Of a DNA stretch of 64,000 bases, positions 17,409 to 25,580 are shown piece by piece (position 1 is the first letter of the stretch; each line of letters begins with the position of its first letter). Source of the stretch: Gryllotalpicola daejeonensis. GTDB taxonomy: Bacteria; Actinomycetota; Actinomycetes; Actinomycetales; Microbacteriaceae. The DNA is taken from NCBI RefSeq assembly GCF_039538145.1, contig NZ_BAABBV010000001.1, forward strand, positions 434,001-498,000, read 5' to 3'. A program made the translations under genes and the position numbers. The notes beneath the pieces were generated by a model. It was not told where the DNA came from. It saw nothing but the letters and a program-made list of their open reading frames with translations, and did not search any database.

Positions 17409-17414
17409 TATGGT
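17409..17414 (+). promoter_or_regulatory. Candidate -10 box for the pyridoxal kinase gene
   Basis: TATGGT about 45 nt before the ATG at 17460, divergent from and within 20 nt of the pdxS -10 box, so one regulator could act on both. Confidence 0.3.
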
Positions 17415-17459
17415 CGAGGTGTGCGCGGGCGGGGCGTGCGCGGGTGGGAGGATCGAAGG

Positions 17460-18311
17460 ATGAAGATCCTCTCGATCCAGTCAGCCGTGGCATACGGGCA
17501 CGTCGGCAACTCCGCCGCGGTGTTCCCCCTGCAGCGCATCGGCGTCGAGGTGCTGCCCGTCTACACGGTGAACTTCTCGAACCACACGGGCTACGGCGCC
17601 TGGCGCGGCCCGATGATCGCGCCGGAGGATGTGCGCGACGTGATCACCGGCGTCGAGGAACGCGGCGCGTTCGGCAGTATTGACGCGGTGCTCTCGGGCT
17701 ACCAGGGCGGCGAGGGTATCGCCGACGTCATCGTCGATGCGGTCGCACGGGTCAAGGCGGCGAATCCCGCCGCGATCTACGCGTGCGATCCCGTCATGGG
17801 GAACGCGCGGTCAGGGTGCTTCGTCGCGCCTGCGATCCCCGTGTTGCTGCGCGACCGGGTCGTGCCCGTGGCTGACCTGATCACCCCGAACCAGTTCGAG
17901 CTGGGCTATCTCACCGGCACCGAGCCGCACGACCTGGCCTCGACCCTCGAGTCCGTCGATCGCGCCCGCGACCTCGGCCCGCGCACGGTGCTCGTCACGA
18001 GCGTTGAGCGGCCGGACCGCGAGAGCGGCACGCTCGAGATGCTCGCCGCCGATGACAGCGGCGCCTGGATCGTCACGACGCCGCAGCTGCCGTTCAAGGC
18101 CAACGGCTCAGGGGATGTCACGGCTGCGCTCTTCACGGCGCACTATCTCGCGACGCGCTCCGCGCCCGACGCACTCGCGCGCACCGTCTCGAGCGTCTTC
18201 GGCCTGCTCGAGCAGACGCTGGCCTCCGGTGACCGCGAGCTGCAGCTGGTCGAGTCCCAGGAGCACTTCGCGAATCCGCGCCTGGAGTTCGAGCCCCGAC
18301 AACTGCGCTGA
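17460..18311 (+). CDS. pdxY: Pyridoxal kinase (PdxK/PdxY type)
   Basis: Phosphorylates pyridoxal (and possibly pyridoxine and pyridoxamine) in B6 salvage. The 283-residue product has the PdxY-type start KILSIQSAVAYGHVGNSAA, NFSNHTGYGAWRG (substrate loop), YACDPVMGNARSGCFVAPAI (nucleotide and metal site), ITPNQFELGYLTG, and the anion-hole motif ANGSGDVTAALF with the catalytic Asp. The ATG is preceded by GGGAGGATCGAAGG. Being divergent from pdxS puts de novo and salvage routes side by side. The symbol pdxY follows sequence resemblance; substrate range is not visible. Confidence 0.92.
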   Translation: MKILSIQSAVAYGHVGNSAAVFPLQRIGVEVLPVYTVNFSNHTGYGAWRGPMIAPEDVRDVITGVEERGAFGSIDAVLSGYQGGEGIADVIVDAVARVKAANPAAIYACDPVMGNARSGCFVAPAIPVLLRDRVVPVADLITPNQFELGYLTGTEPHDLASTLESVDRARDLGPRTVLVTSVERPDRESGTLEMLAADDSGAWIVTTPQLPFKANGSGDVTAALFTAHYLATRSAPDALARTVSSVFGLLEQTLASGDRELQLVESQEHFANPRLEFEPRQLR

Positions 18312-18323
18312 CCGCGGCGGCCG

Positions 18324-18917
18324 CTACTGCGGCCAGGCGTCGGCGATGGTCGCCCTGACCTCGCCGAGCAGCTGCGGCAGCGCTTTGGTCTTCGCGATGA
18401 TCGGCAGGAAGTTCGCGTCGGACGCCCAGCGCGGCACCACGTGCTGGTGCAGATGGCTGGCGATCCCCGCGCCGGCGATGGCCCCCTGATTCATCCCCAG
18501 GTTGAAGCCGTCGTTCTTGGACACCTGGCGGATCACCCGCATCGCCGTCTGCGTGATAGCGCCGATCTCGGCCACCTCGTCCGCATCAGCCTCGTCATAG
18601 ACCGAGATATGCCGATACGGGCATACGAGCAGGTGGCCGCTGTTGTAGGGAAACAGATTGAGCAGCGCGAAGGCAGTGCGGCCGCGGTGCACGATGAGCG
18701 ACTCCTCGTCGCTCAGCGTCGGCGCGACGCAGAACGGGCAGTCGTCGCCGTGCGGCTGCTGCTGCCCTGACTGGATGTAGACCATCCGATGCGGCGTCCA
18801 GAGGCGCTGGAACTCATCGGGCACGCCGGCGAGGTGCGACGGGTCGTCGAGCTGAACGGATGCTTCGCGCTCCGGCTCCTCGTGATCGCCGTAGTCGTCG
18901 AGCGAGAGCCGCGCCAT
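18324..18917 (-). CDS. HIT family protein
   Basis: A 197-residue nucleotide hydrolase/transferase of the histidine-triad superfamily. It has the zinc-binding-like CPFC at about residues 60-63, the conserved LFPYNSGHLLVCPYRHIS strand, MNQGAIAGAGIASHLHQHVV with the triad HLHQHVV, and a C-terminal region ending VRATIADAWPQ. The closest described relatives in actinobacteria are AP4A-phosphorylase-like HIT proteins, but the substrate cannot be read from sequence. It starts one base after the thrS stop codon, so it is in the same operon. In many relatives the next genes would be for phosphatidylinositol mannoside synthesis; here they are absent. Confidence 0.93.
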   Translation of the reverse strand: MARLSLDDYGDHEEPEREASVQLDDPSHLAGVPDEFQRLWTPHRMVYIQSGQQQPHGDDCPFCVAPTLSDEESLIVHRGRTAFALLNLFPYNSGHLLVCPYRHISVYDEADADEVAEIGAITQTAMRVIRQVSKNDGFNLGMNQGAIAGAGIASHLHQHVVPRWASDANFLPIIAKTKALPQLLGEVRATIADAWPQ

Positions 18918-18918
18918 C

Positions 18919-20892
18919 TCACTCCGCCCAGGCGGTGTCGACCTGCTCGTGCGACGCGATCGACGCGTGGATCTTCGTGATCGCGTCGTCGACCGGGATG
19001 CCGTTGAGCTGGCTGCCGTCGCGGAAGCGGAAGCTCACCGTGCCCTTGGAGCGGTCCTCTTCGCCGGCGATGAGCTGGAACGGCACCTTCGCCTTGGCCG
19101 CGTTGCGGATCTTCTTCTGCATGCGGTCATCCGAGTGGTCGACCTCTGCGCGCACGCCCTGCGCCGCGAGGCGGCCGACGATCTCGTCGAGATAGGGCGC
19201 GTACTCGTCGGCGACCGGGATGCCGATGACCTGGGTCGGCGCGAGCCACACGGGGAACGCTCCCGCGTAGTGCTCGAGCAGGATCGCGAAGAAGCGCTCG
19301 ATCGACCCGAACAGCGCGCGGTGGATCATGATCGGCTGCTGCTTCGAGCCGTCGGGCGCGGTGTACTCGAGCTCGAAGCGCTCGGGCAGGTTGAAGTCGA
19401 CCTGCACGGTCGACAGCTGCCAGCTGCGACCCAGCGCGTCGGTCGTCTTGAGGTCGATCTTCGGGCCGTAGAACGCGGCCTCGCCAGGCTGCTCGGTGAG
19501 CTCGAGCCCGGAAGCGAGGGCGACGCGGCGCAGCGCGTCGGTCGCCTCCGCCCAGTGCTGCTCGTCGCCGATCCACTTCGACTTCTCGTCGTCGCGCATC
19601 GACAGCTCGAGCTTGAAGTCGGTGAGGCCGAAGTCCTTCAGCAGCGAGATGACGAACTCGAGCACCTTGGTCGTCTCGGCCTCGAGCTGGTCGCGCGCCA
19701 CGAACAGGTGCGCGTCATCCTGCGTGAATCCGCGCACGCGGGTGAGGCCGTGCAGCGCGCCCGAGAGCTCGTTGCGGTAGACCGTGCCGTTCTCGGACAG
19801 CCGCAGCGGCAGGTCCCGGTAGCTGCGCCCGCGCTCCTTGTAGATCAGGATGTGCATCGGGCAGTTCATGGGCTTGAGGTAGTAGTCGGCGCCCTGCTTG
19901 ACCACCTGGCCCTCTGCGTTCCGCTCCTCATCCATGCGGATGGGCGGCCAGATGCCGTCGGCGTAGGTCTGCAGGTGACCGGAGATCGCGAACAGGTCGG
20001 ACTTCGCCAGGTGCGGCGTGTACACAACGGAGTAGCCCTGCTCGAGGTGGCGGCGGCGCGCGTGCTGCTCCATCTCGTAGCGGACGATGCCGCCCTTCGG
20101 ATGCCAGACAGAGAGCCCCGAGCCGATCTCGTCAGGGAAGGAGAACAGGTCGAGTTCTTTGCCGAGCTTGCGGTGGTCGCGGCGCTCGGCCTCGGCGAGG
20201 CGCTCCTGGTAGGCCTTCAGGTCGTCCTTGGTGGGCCACGCGGTGCCGTAGATGCGCTGCAGCTGCGGGTTCTTCTCGCTGCCTCGCCAGTATGCGGCGG
20301 CGACGCGGGTCAGGGCGAAACCGTTGCTGATGAGCTTGGTGTCGGGCAGGTGCGGCCCGCGGCAGAGGTCCTTCCAGACGGTCTCGCCGGTCTTCGCGTC
20401 GACGTTGTCGTAGATGGTCAGCTCGCCGGCGCCCACCTCGACGGACTCATTGTCATCAGACTTGCCGGCCGAGCCCTTGAGCCCGATCAGCTCGAGCTTG
20501 AACGGCTCGTTCGAGAGCTCTGCGCGCGCTTCGTCGTCGGTCACGACGCGGCGCACGAAGCGCTGGCCCTGGTTGACGATGCGCTGCATCGCCTTCTCGA
20601 GCTCTTTGAGCGACTCGGGCGTGAACGCCTCCGCGACGCCGAAGTCGTAGTAGAAGCCGTCGGTGATGGGCGGGCCGATGCCGAGCTTCGCGTCGGGGTT
20701 CACCTGCTGCACGGCCTGCGCGAGCACGTGCGCCGCCGAGTGGCGCAGGATGCTCAGGCCGTCGGGCGAGTCGATCGTGACCGGCTCGACCACGTCGTCA
20801 GCGGTCGTCGTCGTGGCCTTGTCCTTCAGCTCGCCGTTGACGCGGATCGCGACAACCTTCCGATCGGGGAAGAGCTCGAAGCCATCGGCCAC
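18919..20892 (-). CDS. thrS: Threonine--tRNA ligase
   Basis: Charges tRNA-Thr. The 657-residue product has an N-terminal TGS domain (about 1-60), the editing/second additional domain with the metal motif LRHSAAHVLAQAV and the later Cys/His pattern, the class II core with motif 1, RPMNCPMHILIY (zinc-ligand Cys), LSENGTVYRNELSGALHGLTRVRGFTQ region (motif 2), motif 3 MIHRALFGSIERFFAIL, and a C-terminal anticodon-binding domain with APTQVIGIPV. The GTG at 20892 is chosen because AGGAG lies 8 nt upstream; a GTG 9 nt earlier overlaps that site. I see no T-box-like leader in the 215-nt upstream region. HIT gene follows directly. Confidence 0.97.
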   Translation of the reverse strand: MADGFELFPDRKVVAIRVNGELKDKATTTTADDVVEPVTIDSPDGLSILRHSAAHVLAQAVQQVNPDAKLGIGPPITDGFYYDFGVAEAFTPESLKELEKAMQRIVNQGQRFVRRVVTDDEARAELSNEPFKLELIGLKGSAGKSDDNESVEVGAGELTIYDNVDAKTGETVWKDLCRGPHLPDTKLISNGFALTRVAAAYWRGSEKNPQLQRIYGTAWPTKDDLKAYQERLAEAERRDHRKLGKELDLFSFPDEIGSGLSVWHPKGGIVRYEMEQHARRRHLEQGYSVVYTPHLAKSDLFAISGHLQTYADGIWPPIRMDEERNAEGQVVKQGADYYLKPMNCPMHILIYKERGRSYRDLPLRLSENGTVYRNELSGALHGLTRVRGFTQDDAHLFVARDQLEAETTKVLEFVISLLKDFGLTDFKLELSMRDDEKSKWIGDEQHWAEATDALRRVALASGLELTEQPGEAAFYGPKIDLKTTDALGRSWQLSTVQVDFNLPERFELEYTAPDGSKQQPIMIHRALFGSIERFFAILLEHYAGAFPVWLAPTQVIGIPVADEYAPYLDEIVGRLAAQGVRAEVDHSDDRMQKKIRNAAKAKVPFQLIAGEEDRSKGTVSFRFRDGSQLNGIPVDDAITKIHASIASHEQVDTAWAE

Positions 20893-20985
20893 GTGTACCA
20901 CTCCTATTGAGACGTGCGAACGAGGGATGCCTCAACTCTAGTGGCGGCCGGTTCCTCACTCCGGCGGCCTCTCGGTGGGGAATCC

Positions 20986-21002
20986 GTCACCGTCTGTTAA
21001 CA
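20986..21002 (+). promoter_or_regulatory. Candidate Pho-box-like element upstream of the exeM-type nuclease
   Basis: GTCACCGTCTGTTAACA, about 106 nt before the nuclease ATG. Its core TCACCGTYTGTT also occurs upstream of the secreted phosphoesterase gene at 59858. The spacing of the two half-units (TCACC and GTTAAC) is like the 11-nt direct repeats bound by PhoP in actinobacteria. A possible -10 box TAGCGT is at 21035-21040. Confidence 0.4.
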
Positions 21003-21107
21003 CGTCGCTCTTCCGGTCACCCGTCGTGGGGCCATAGCGTCGACATCTTGGGCTGTGCCCCGCACGGCCCGATCCACGCAATCCACCGACTATGGAGGTG
21101 GGCCTCG

Positions 21108-23996
21108 ATGCCCTCTGCTCTCACGCGGCGAGTCGTTTTCGCCGCCGCCGCGACTTCCGCGGCGTGCCTGCTCACGGCAGGTCTTTCCGCCCCCGCGTTC
21201 GCGAACCCCGCCGGCACCGGCCTCGTCATCAGCGAGGCCTACGTCAACGGCGGCTCCACGGGCGCCAGCTATCTGAACAAGTTCGTCGAGCTGTACAACC
21301 CCACGGGCAGCGCGATCTCACTCGCGGGCGACACGCTGCAGTACCGCGCCCCCACGAGCACCGTGACCCCGAGCGGATCGCAGGTCTTCGCGCTGAGCGG
21401 CTCGGTGGCGTCGCACGGCCACTTCCTCATCGAGCTGCCGAGCAACAACGCGAGCACCAACCCCGGCGCGGCGCTGCCCACGCCCGACCTCTCGACGGGC
21501 GGCAGCGTGAACCCGGGCGCAGGCGGTGGCACGCTCTACGTCGCCGCCAGCGCGGCGGGCGTGGTCCCCACCGACCCGAGCGTCATCGACAAGATCGGTT
21601 GGGGCACGAGCAACTCCCCCGAGGGCACGGCTGCCACCGGCAATTCGCTCACGCTGAGCTACCAGCGCGCGGCGAACGGCGCAGACACCGACAACAACGC
21701 CGCAGACTTCCAGGCGGCAGCGCCGACCCCCGAGAACTCGGGCTCGACCGGCGGCACCACTCCGCCGACCGGCGGCGGCGACCCCGGCACGGGAACGGGC
21801 ACCGGCGCGCAGACCCTGACGATCGCGCAGATCCAGGGCACGACCGACACCTCGCCCTACGTCAACGACGCGGTCGCGACCGAGGGCGTCGTCACCGCCG
21901 TCTACGCCACGGGAGGATTCAACGGATTCTTCCTCGAGACGGCCGGCACCGGTTCAGGCGCCGACACGACGCCCGGCGAGTCCGACGCGGTCTTCGTCTT
22001 CGGCTCGAACTCGGCCAAGCAGGTGCACATCGGTGACAGCGTCTCCGTCACCGGCACCGTGCAGGAGTACCAGGGCGAGACCGAGATCAGCTCCCCGACG
22101 GTCACCGAGCTCGCGACGCCGCTCGCACCGGTTGTCGCCGAGCCGCTGCCCTGGTCGCAGCTGACCACGAATGCGCAGAAGGAGGCGCACGAGGGCGAGC
22201 TGCTCGCACCGCAGGGCGCCTTCACCGTCAGCGACAACTACGACGCCAACTGGTACGGCTCGTTCACGCTGGCCGCGGGCACGACGCCGCTGCGGCAGCC
22301 GACGGACGCCGGCACCGCCGGTTCCGCGGCTGCGCAGGCCGTCGCCGCCGACAACGCGGCACGCACGATCACCCTCGACGACGGCTCCAGCACGAACTAC
22401 AGCAGCGGCGCCGCGGCCAACACGCCGCTGCCGTGGCTGACGCCGGACAACCCGGTGAGCGACGGCGCGGCCGTCACCTTCCACGCGCCCGTCGTGCTCG
22501 ACTACCGCTTCTCGCTGTGGAACTTCCAGCCGACCTCGCCGGTGACCGGCGACGGGGCATCCGTCGCCACCTTCAGCGATCGGCGCGCGCTGAACGAGCA
22601 GCCGAGCGCGGTGGGCGGCGACGTGCGTCTCGCGACCTTCAACGTCGAGAACTATTTCCCCATGACGGGCGAGAAGTTCGTGAGCTCCGGCCTCGGCACC
22701 TGCTCGTACTACAACGACCGCGCCGGCAACCACATCGCCGTCAACACCTGCACGACGACCGACGGCGGCCCCGGCCCCCGCGGCGCGGCGAACGACGCGA
22801 GCTTCCAGCGCCAGCAGTCGAAGATCGTCACGGGTATCAACCGCCTCGGCGCGAGCATCGTCTCGCTCGAGGAGATCGAGAACTCGGCCAAGTTCGGCGA
22901 GCCGCGCGACACCGCGCTGGCCGGCCTGGTCGACGCGCTGAACGCGGCGGCAGGTGCGAAGGTGTGGGCATACGTGCCCTCTCCCCCGGCCGACAAGCTG
23001 CCCCCGCTCGCACAGGAGGACGTGATCCACTCGGGCTTCATCTACAAGCCCGCCGACGTCACGCCGGTCGGCACGGCGACAGTGCTGCTCGGCGACTCCG
23101 ACCCCGGTGAGCCGTTCTCGATCGCTCGTGAGCCGCTGGCGCAGGGCTTCAAGAAGGCCAACGCCAGCGATGATGACGCCTTCCTGGTGGTCGCGAACCA
23201 CTGGAAGTCGAAGGGCGCTGACTCCACCGGCCTCTACCCGGGCGACGCCGAGGACACCTCGTCACCTGCGGTCGACCAGGGCGGCTTCAACGCGACCCGT
23301 GTGCACGAGGCGCAGGACACCGTCGCCTTCGCGAACAGCGTCGCGAAGTCGCTCGGCACCGACCGCATCTTCCTGGTCGGCGACCTGAACTCGTACACGC
23401 ACGAGGACCCGCTCGAGACGTTGTACGCCGACGGCTACACCGACCTCGGCAGCACCTTCGACCCGAGTGAGCAGACGTACTCCTACGACGGCCTCGAGGG
23501 GTCGCTCGATCACGTGCTCGCGAACGCGGGCGCGCTCAAGATGGTGACGGGCGCGGACGTCTGGCAGATCAACGCGCAGGAGGCCATCGCCTACGCGTAC
23601 AGCCGCTACAACTACAACGCGACGCAGCTGTTCGACGGCACCGACCCCTTCGCGGCCTCCGACCACGACCCCGTCGTCGTCGGCCTGACGCTGCCGGCGC
23701 CCGCTGCCTGGAACGCGAAGGCGGTCTACAACACGGGCGACCTGGTGAGCTACAACGGCTCGATCTGGCGCGCGCAGTGGTGGACGCAGGGCGACCAGCC
23801 CGGCGCATCGAAGAAGCAGGTGTGGGAGGAGCTCAAGACCGCGCCCGACGGCTCGGTCTTGTGGACCGCGACTCGCGTCTTCAACACCGGTGACGTCGTC
23901 GAGTACAACGGCGTCACGTACGTCGCCCAGTGGTGGACCCAGGGCGACGTGCCCGGCAAGGGCGGCAAGAAGGACCCGTGGAAGGTGCAGCAGTAG
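21108..23996 (+). CDS. Secreted ExeM/NucH family endonuclease with lamin-tail domain and two chitin-binding modules
   Basis: A 962-residue exported protein. Residues 1-34 form a signal peptide (RRVVFAAAATSAACLL, then APAFANP). A lamin-tail domain follows (about 36-195, GLVISEAYVNGG to DFQAAAPTPENSG), then a Gly/Thr/Pro linker, an OB-type region (about 245-480), and an endonuclease/exonuclease/phosphatase domain (about 500-865) with LATFNVENYFP, IVSLEEIEN, FLVGDLNSYTHEDP and AASDHDPVVVGL. The C-terminus carries two tandem CBM5/12-like modules, both with the pattern YNG-x(3-4)-AQWWTQGD-x-PG. It should degrade extracellular nucleic acid; the modules suggest anchoring to chitin or related polysaccharide. 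GGAGGTG precedes the ATG. A strong terminator follows. Confidence 0.93.
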   Translation: MPSALTRRVVFAAAATSAACLLTAGLSAPAFANPAGTGLVISEAYVNGGSTGASYLNKFVELYNPTGSAISLAGDTLQYRAPTSTVTPSGSQVFALSGSVASHGHFLIELPSNNASTNPGAALPTPDLSTGGSVNPGAGGGTLYVAASAAGVVPTDPSVIDKIGWGTSNSPEGTAATGNSLTLSYQRAANGADTDNNAADFQAAAPTPENSGSTGGTTPPTGGGDPGTGTGTGAQTLTIAQIQGTTDTSPYVNDAVATEGVVTAVYATGGFNGFFLETAGTGSGADTTPGESDAVFVFGSNSAKQVHIGDSVSVTGTVQEYQGETEISSPTVTELATPLAPVVAEPLPWSQLTTNAQKEAHEGELLAPQGAFTVSDNYDANWYGSFTLAAGTTPLRQPTDAGTAGSAAAQAVAADNAARTITLDDGSSTNYSSGAAANTPLPWLTPDNPVSDGAAVTFHAPVVLDYRFSLWNFQPTSPVTGDGASVATFSDRRALNEQPSAVGGDVRLATFNVENYFPMTGEKFVSSGLGTCSYYNDRAGNHIAVNTCTTTDGGPGPRGAANDASFQRQQSKIVTGINRLGASIVSLEEIENSAKFGEPRDTALAGLVDALNAAAGAKVWAYVPSPPADKLPPLAQEDVIHSGFIYKPADVTPVGTATVLLGDSDPGEPFSIAREPLAQGFKKANASDDDAFLVVANHWKSKGADSTGLYPGDAEDTSSPAVDQGGFNATRVHEAQDTVAFANSVAKSLGTDRIFLVGDLNSYTHEDPLETLYADGYTDLGSTFDPSEQTYSYDGLEGSLDHVLANAGALKMVTGADVWQINAQEAIAYAYSRYNYNATQLFDGTDPFAASDHDPVVVGLTLPAPAAWNAKAVYNTGDLVSYNGSIWRAQWWTQGDQPGASKKQVWEELKTAPDGSVLWTATRVFNTGDVVEYNGVTYVAQWWTQGDVPGKGGKKDPWKVQQ

Positions 23997-24013
23997 CGCA
24001 CTGATCTGCTGAG

Positions 24014-24053
24014 CGAAGGCCCCCGGGGATTCCCCCGGGGGCCTTCGTTTTTC
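24014..24053 (+). terminator. Intrinsic terminator after the secreted nuclease gene
   Basis: Perfect 15-bp stem, CGAAGGCCCCCGGGG pairing with CCCCGGGGGCCTTCG around a 4-nt loop (ATTC), followed by GTTTTTC. A textbook rho-independent terminator. Confidence 0.9.
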
Positions 24054-24119
24054 ATGGCACGCGGATGCCTGGGCCGGCCGTCCTGCGGGGTGTCGGTGGT
24101 GCGAACTAGAGTCGCGGGC

Positions 24120-25019
24120 GTGGCGGAGCCGGTCGATCAGTGGTGGGCGAGAAGGCAGTTCTCGCGCGGCACGCCTGTGCCGTACCCCGTCGGCACCTAC
24201 CGCGAGGCCTGGGCGCCGTTCCCCGTGCTCATCCGGCAGTACCACCCCGACCTCAATCACGGCATCACGCTGACGCAGGTGCCTCCAGCCGCAGACGTGC
24301 TGCTGCAGTGGCAGTGCGACGCCGGGCACATCTTCGTGGCGACTCCGACAGAGCAGCGCGAGAGACCGGGCTCGGGCAACAGGCGGCGCAGGTCGTCGTG
24401 GTGCCCGCAGTGCCTCGCGCTTGCGACGCCGCGACGCGTGCCTGATCTCTCGGCGTGGCCCGACCCCGCGGCCGGGGGCCTCGCGCGCGAAACTCCCACG
24501 GCGGCCTCGCTGGCTTCGGCGCCGCCGCGGCCCCGTGCAGCCCGCCCGCGCCGCCCGCTCTGCTCCAAGACGCCGGCACTTCCGGTCGGCGAAGCGTTCC
24601 TCAGCGTGTGTGCCCCCAAGCCCGCGTCCGCTGTCGAATCAGAGTTGCGCGCCGAGCTCGAGGCGCGCCTGGCGGTCACGCACGGCCTCAATGCGATTCG
24701 GGTCGCTCGGCCCTTCTTCGACCACCTCGAGGTCTGGCCCGACATCCTGCTGCCCGAGCTGCGGGTCGCCATCGAGTACGACACCACCGGCCGTCATGGC
24801 CTTGAGCACGTCGGGCGCCGACAGAAGGTCGACGAGCGCAAAGACCGGGCCGTCCGCGCGGCCGGCTGGGAAGTCATTCGCATCCGCACCGGAAAGCTCG
24901 AGCGGTTGGGTGCGCACGACGTCCAGGCGAGCGGTACCACGCACGTCATGTACTCGCGACTGTTCGACGAGCTTCGGGCGATCCGCGGCGAGCTGCTCGT
25001 CGACGCGTATCTGCTCTGA
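24120..25019 (+). CDS. Zinc-ribbon protein with PD-(D/E)XK / DUF559-like nuclease domain
   Basis: A 299-residue protein of uncertain function. The N-terminal third has a split zinc ribbon (WQCDAGHIF and WCPQC, about residues 71-100), preceded by LIRQYHPDLNHG. A variable Ala/Pro/Arg-rich linker (about 105-160) leads to a C-terminal domain with PDILLPELRVAIEYDTTGRH and ERKDRAVRAAGWEVIRIRTG. The spacing D, then E-x-D, then K and GWEVIRI resembles Vsr/DUF559-type PD-(D/E)XK nucleases. The GTG at 24120 is preferred; an in-frame ATG 66 nt upstream overlaps the terminator of the previous gene. No methyltransferase or helicase is adjacent. It converges with another zinc-finger nuclease-like gene. Confidence 0.68.
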   Translation: MAEPVDQWWARRQFSRGTPVPYPVGTYREAWAPFPVLIRQYHPDLNHGITLTQVPPAADVLLQWQCDAGHIFVATPTEQRERPGSGNRRRRSSWCPQCLALATPRRVPDLSAWPDPAAGGLARETPTAASLASAPPRPRAARPRRPLCSKTPALPVGEAFLSVCAPKPASAVESELRAELEARLAVTHGLNAIRVARPFFDHLEVWPDILLPELRVAIEYDTTGRHGLEHVGRRQKVDERKDRAVRAAGWEVIRIRTGKLERLGAHDVQASGTTHVMYSRLFDELRAIRGELLVDAYLL

Positions 25020-25031
25020 TCCGCCGGCGCG

Positions 25032-25577
25032 TCAGCCGTGGGCTGCGACCGCTTCGCTGATCCAGCGGGCATACAGCGACCACGGATCGTCGACGCCGGC
25101 GCGCAGCACCTCGGTGTGAGCTACGAGTTCGGGCGCGAGCTCGAACCACTCGCTCGTGCCGAGGCGTGCACGTGCGAACTGGGCATGCCTGGCACGCTCC
25201 CGTGCGCGCCCACCGCGTTCGAGCGCGACGAGGTCCTCGTGCCACAGCTTCGCCATGCGCTGTCGCAGATTGCTGGTGGTGCCGATCTTCATCCGGTCGC
25301 CGAAGCGGATGTAGTACACGACGTCGACGCGTGGCCTCGGCAACGCACCGTCTGGACTGGTCCCGTACGCCCACTCGCAGACTGCGCAGAGCCACCCCGA
25401 CGGGTATCGCACGCCGAGCCTGCTGCCGCAGGCGGGGCACGGCGACGGCAGCAGATCCTCGGTGCCGAATTCCTGCCCCACCCAATCCGCGGAGAGCGCC
25501 AGGTGCTGCAGGCACAGCGGCGCCGGCGCGCCTGGGGCGGCCGCGCGTTCGCAGTCGCCGACGGCGCACGCGGTCAC
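25032..25577 (-). CDS. GIY-YIG (T5orf172-type) nuclease family protein with zinc-finger N-terminus
   Basis: A 181-residue protein. The N-terminus has a Cys/His cluster (TACAVGDCERA to LCLQHL) and a second zinc ribbon (SPCPACGSRLG to WLCAVCEW, about residues 45-70). The C-terminal half matches T5orf172/MUG113-type GIY-YIG domains: VVYYIRFGDRMKIGTTSNLR, then QRMAKL, a Glu in RERARHAQFARARLG, and SEWFELAPEL. The catalytic pattern (Tyr, Arg, Glu) is present. The role could be DNA or RNA cleavage, or binding only; the sequence does not decide. It starts 3 nt after the small acidic gene upstream on the same strand, so the two are probably co-transcribed. Confidence 0.78.
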   Translation of the reverse strand: MTACAVGDCERAAAPGAPAPLCLQHLALSADWVGQEFGTEDLLPSPCPACGSRLGVRYPSGWLCAVCEWAYGTSPDGALPRPRVDVVYYIRFGDRMKIGTTSNLRQRMAKLWHEDLVALERGGRARERARHAQFARARLGTSEWFELAPELVAHTEVLRAGVDDPWSLYARWISEAVAAHG

Positions 25578-25580
25578 AAC

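Noticed and set aside
18949..20910. 653-codon plus-strand frame opposite thrS
   Set aside because: Antisense shadow of a fully conserved synthetase; no recognisable motif or ribosome site.
20893..21107. T-box riboswitch before thrS
   Set aside because: No T-box-like core or tRNA-binding stem was seen in the 215-nt region; it mainly holds the divergent nuclease promoter.
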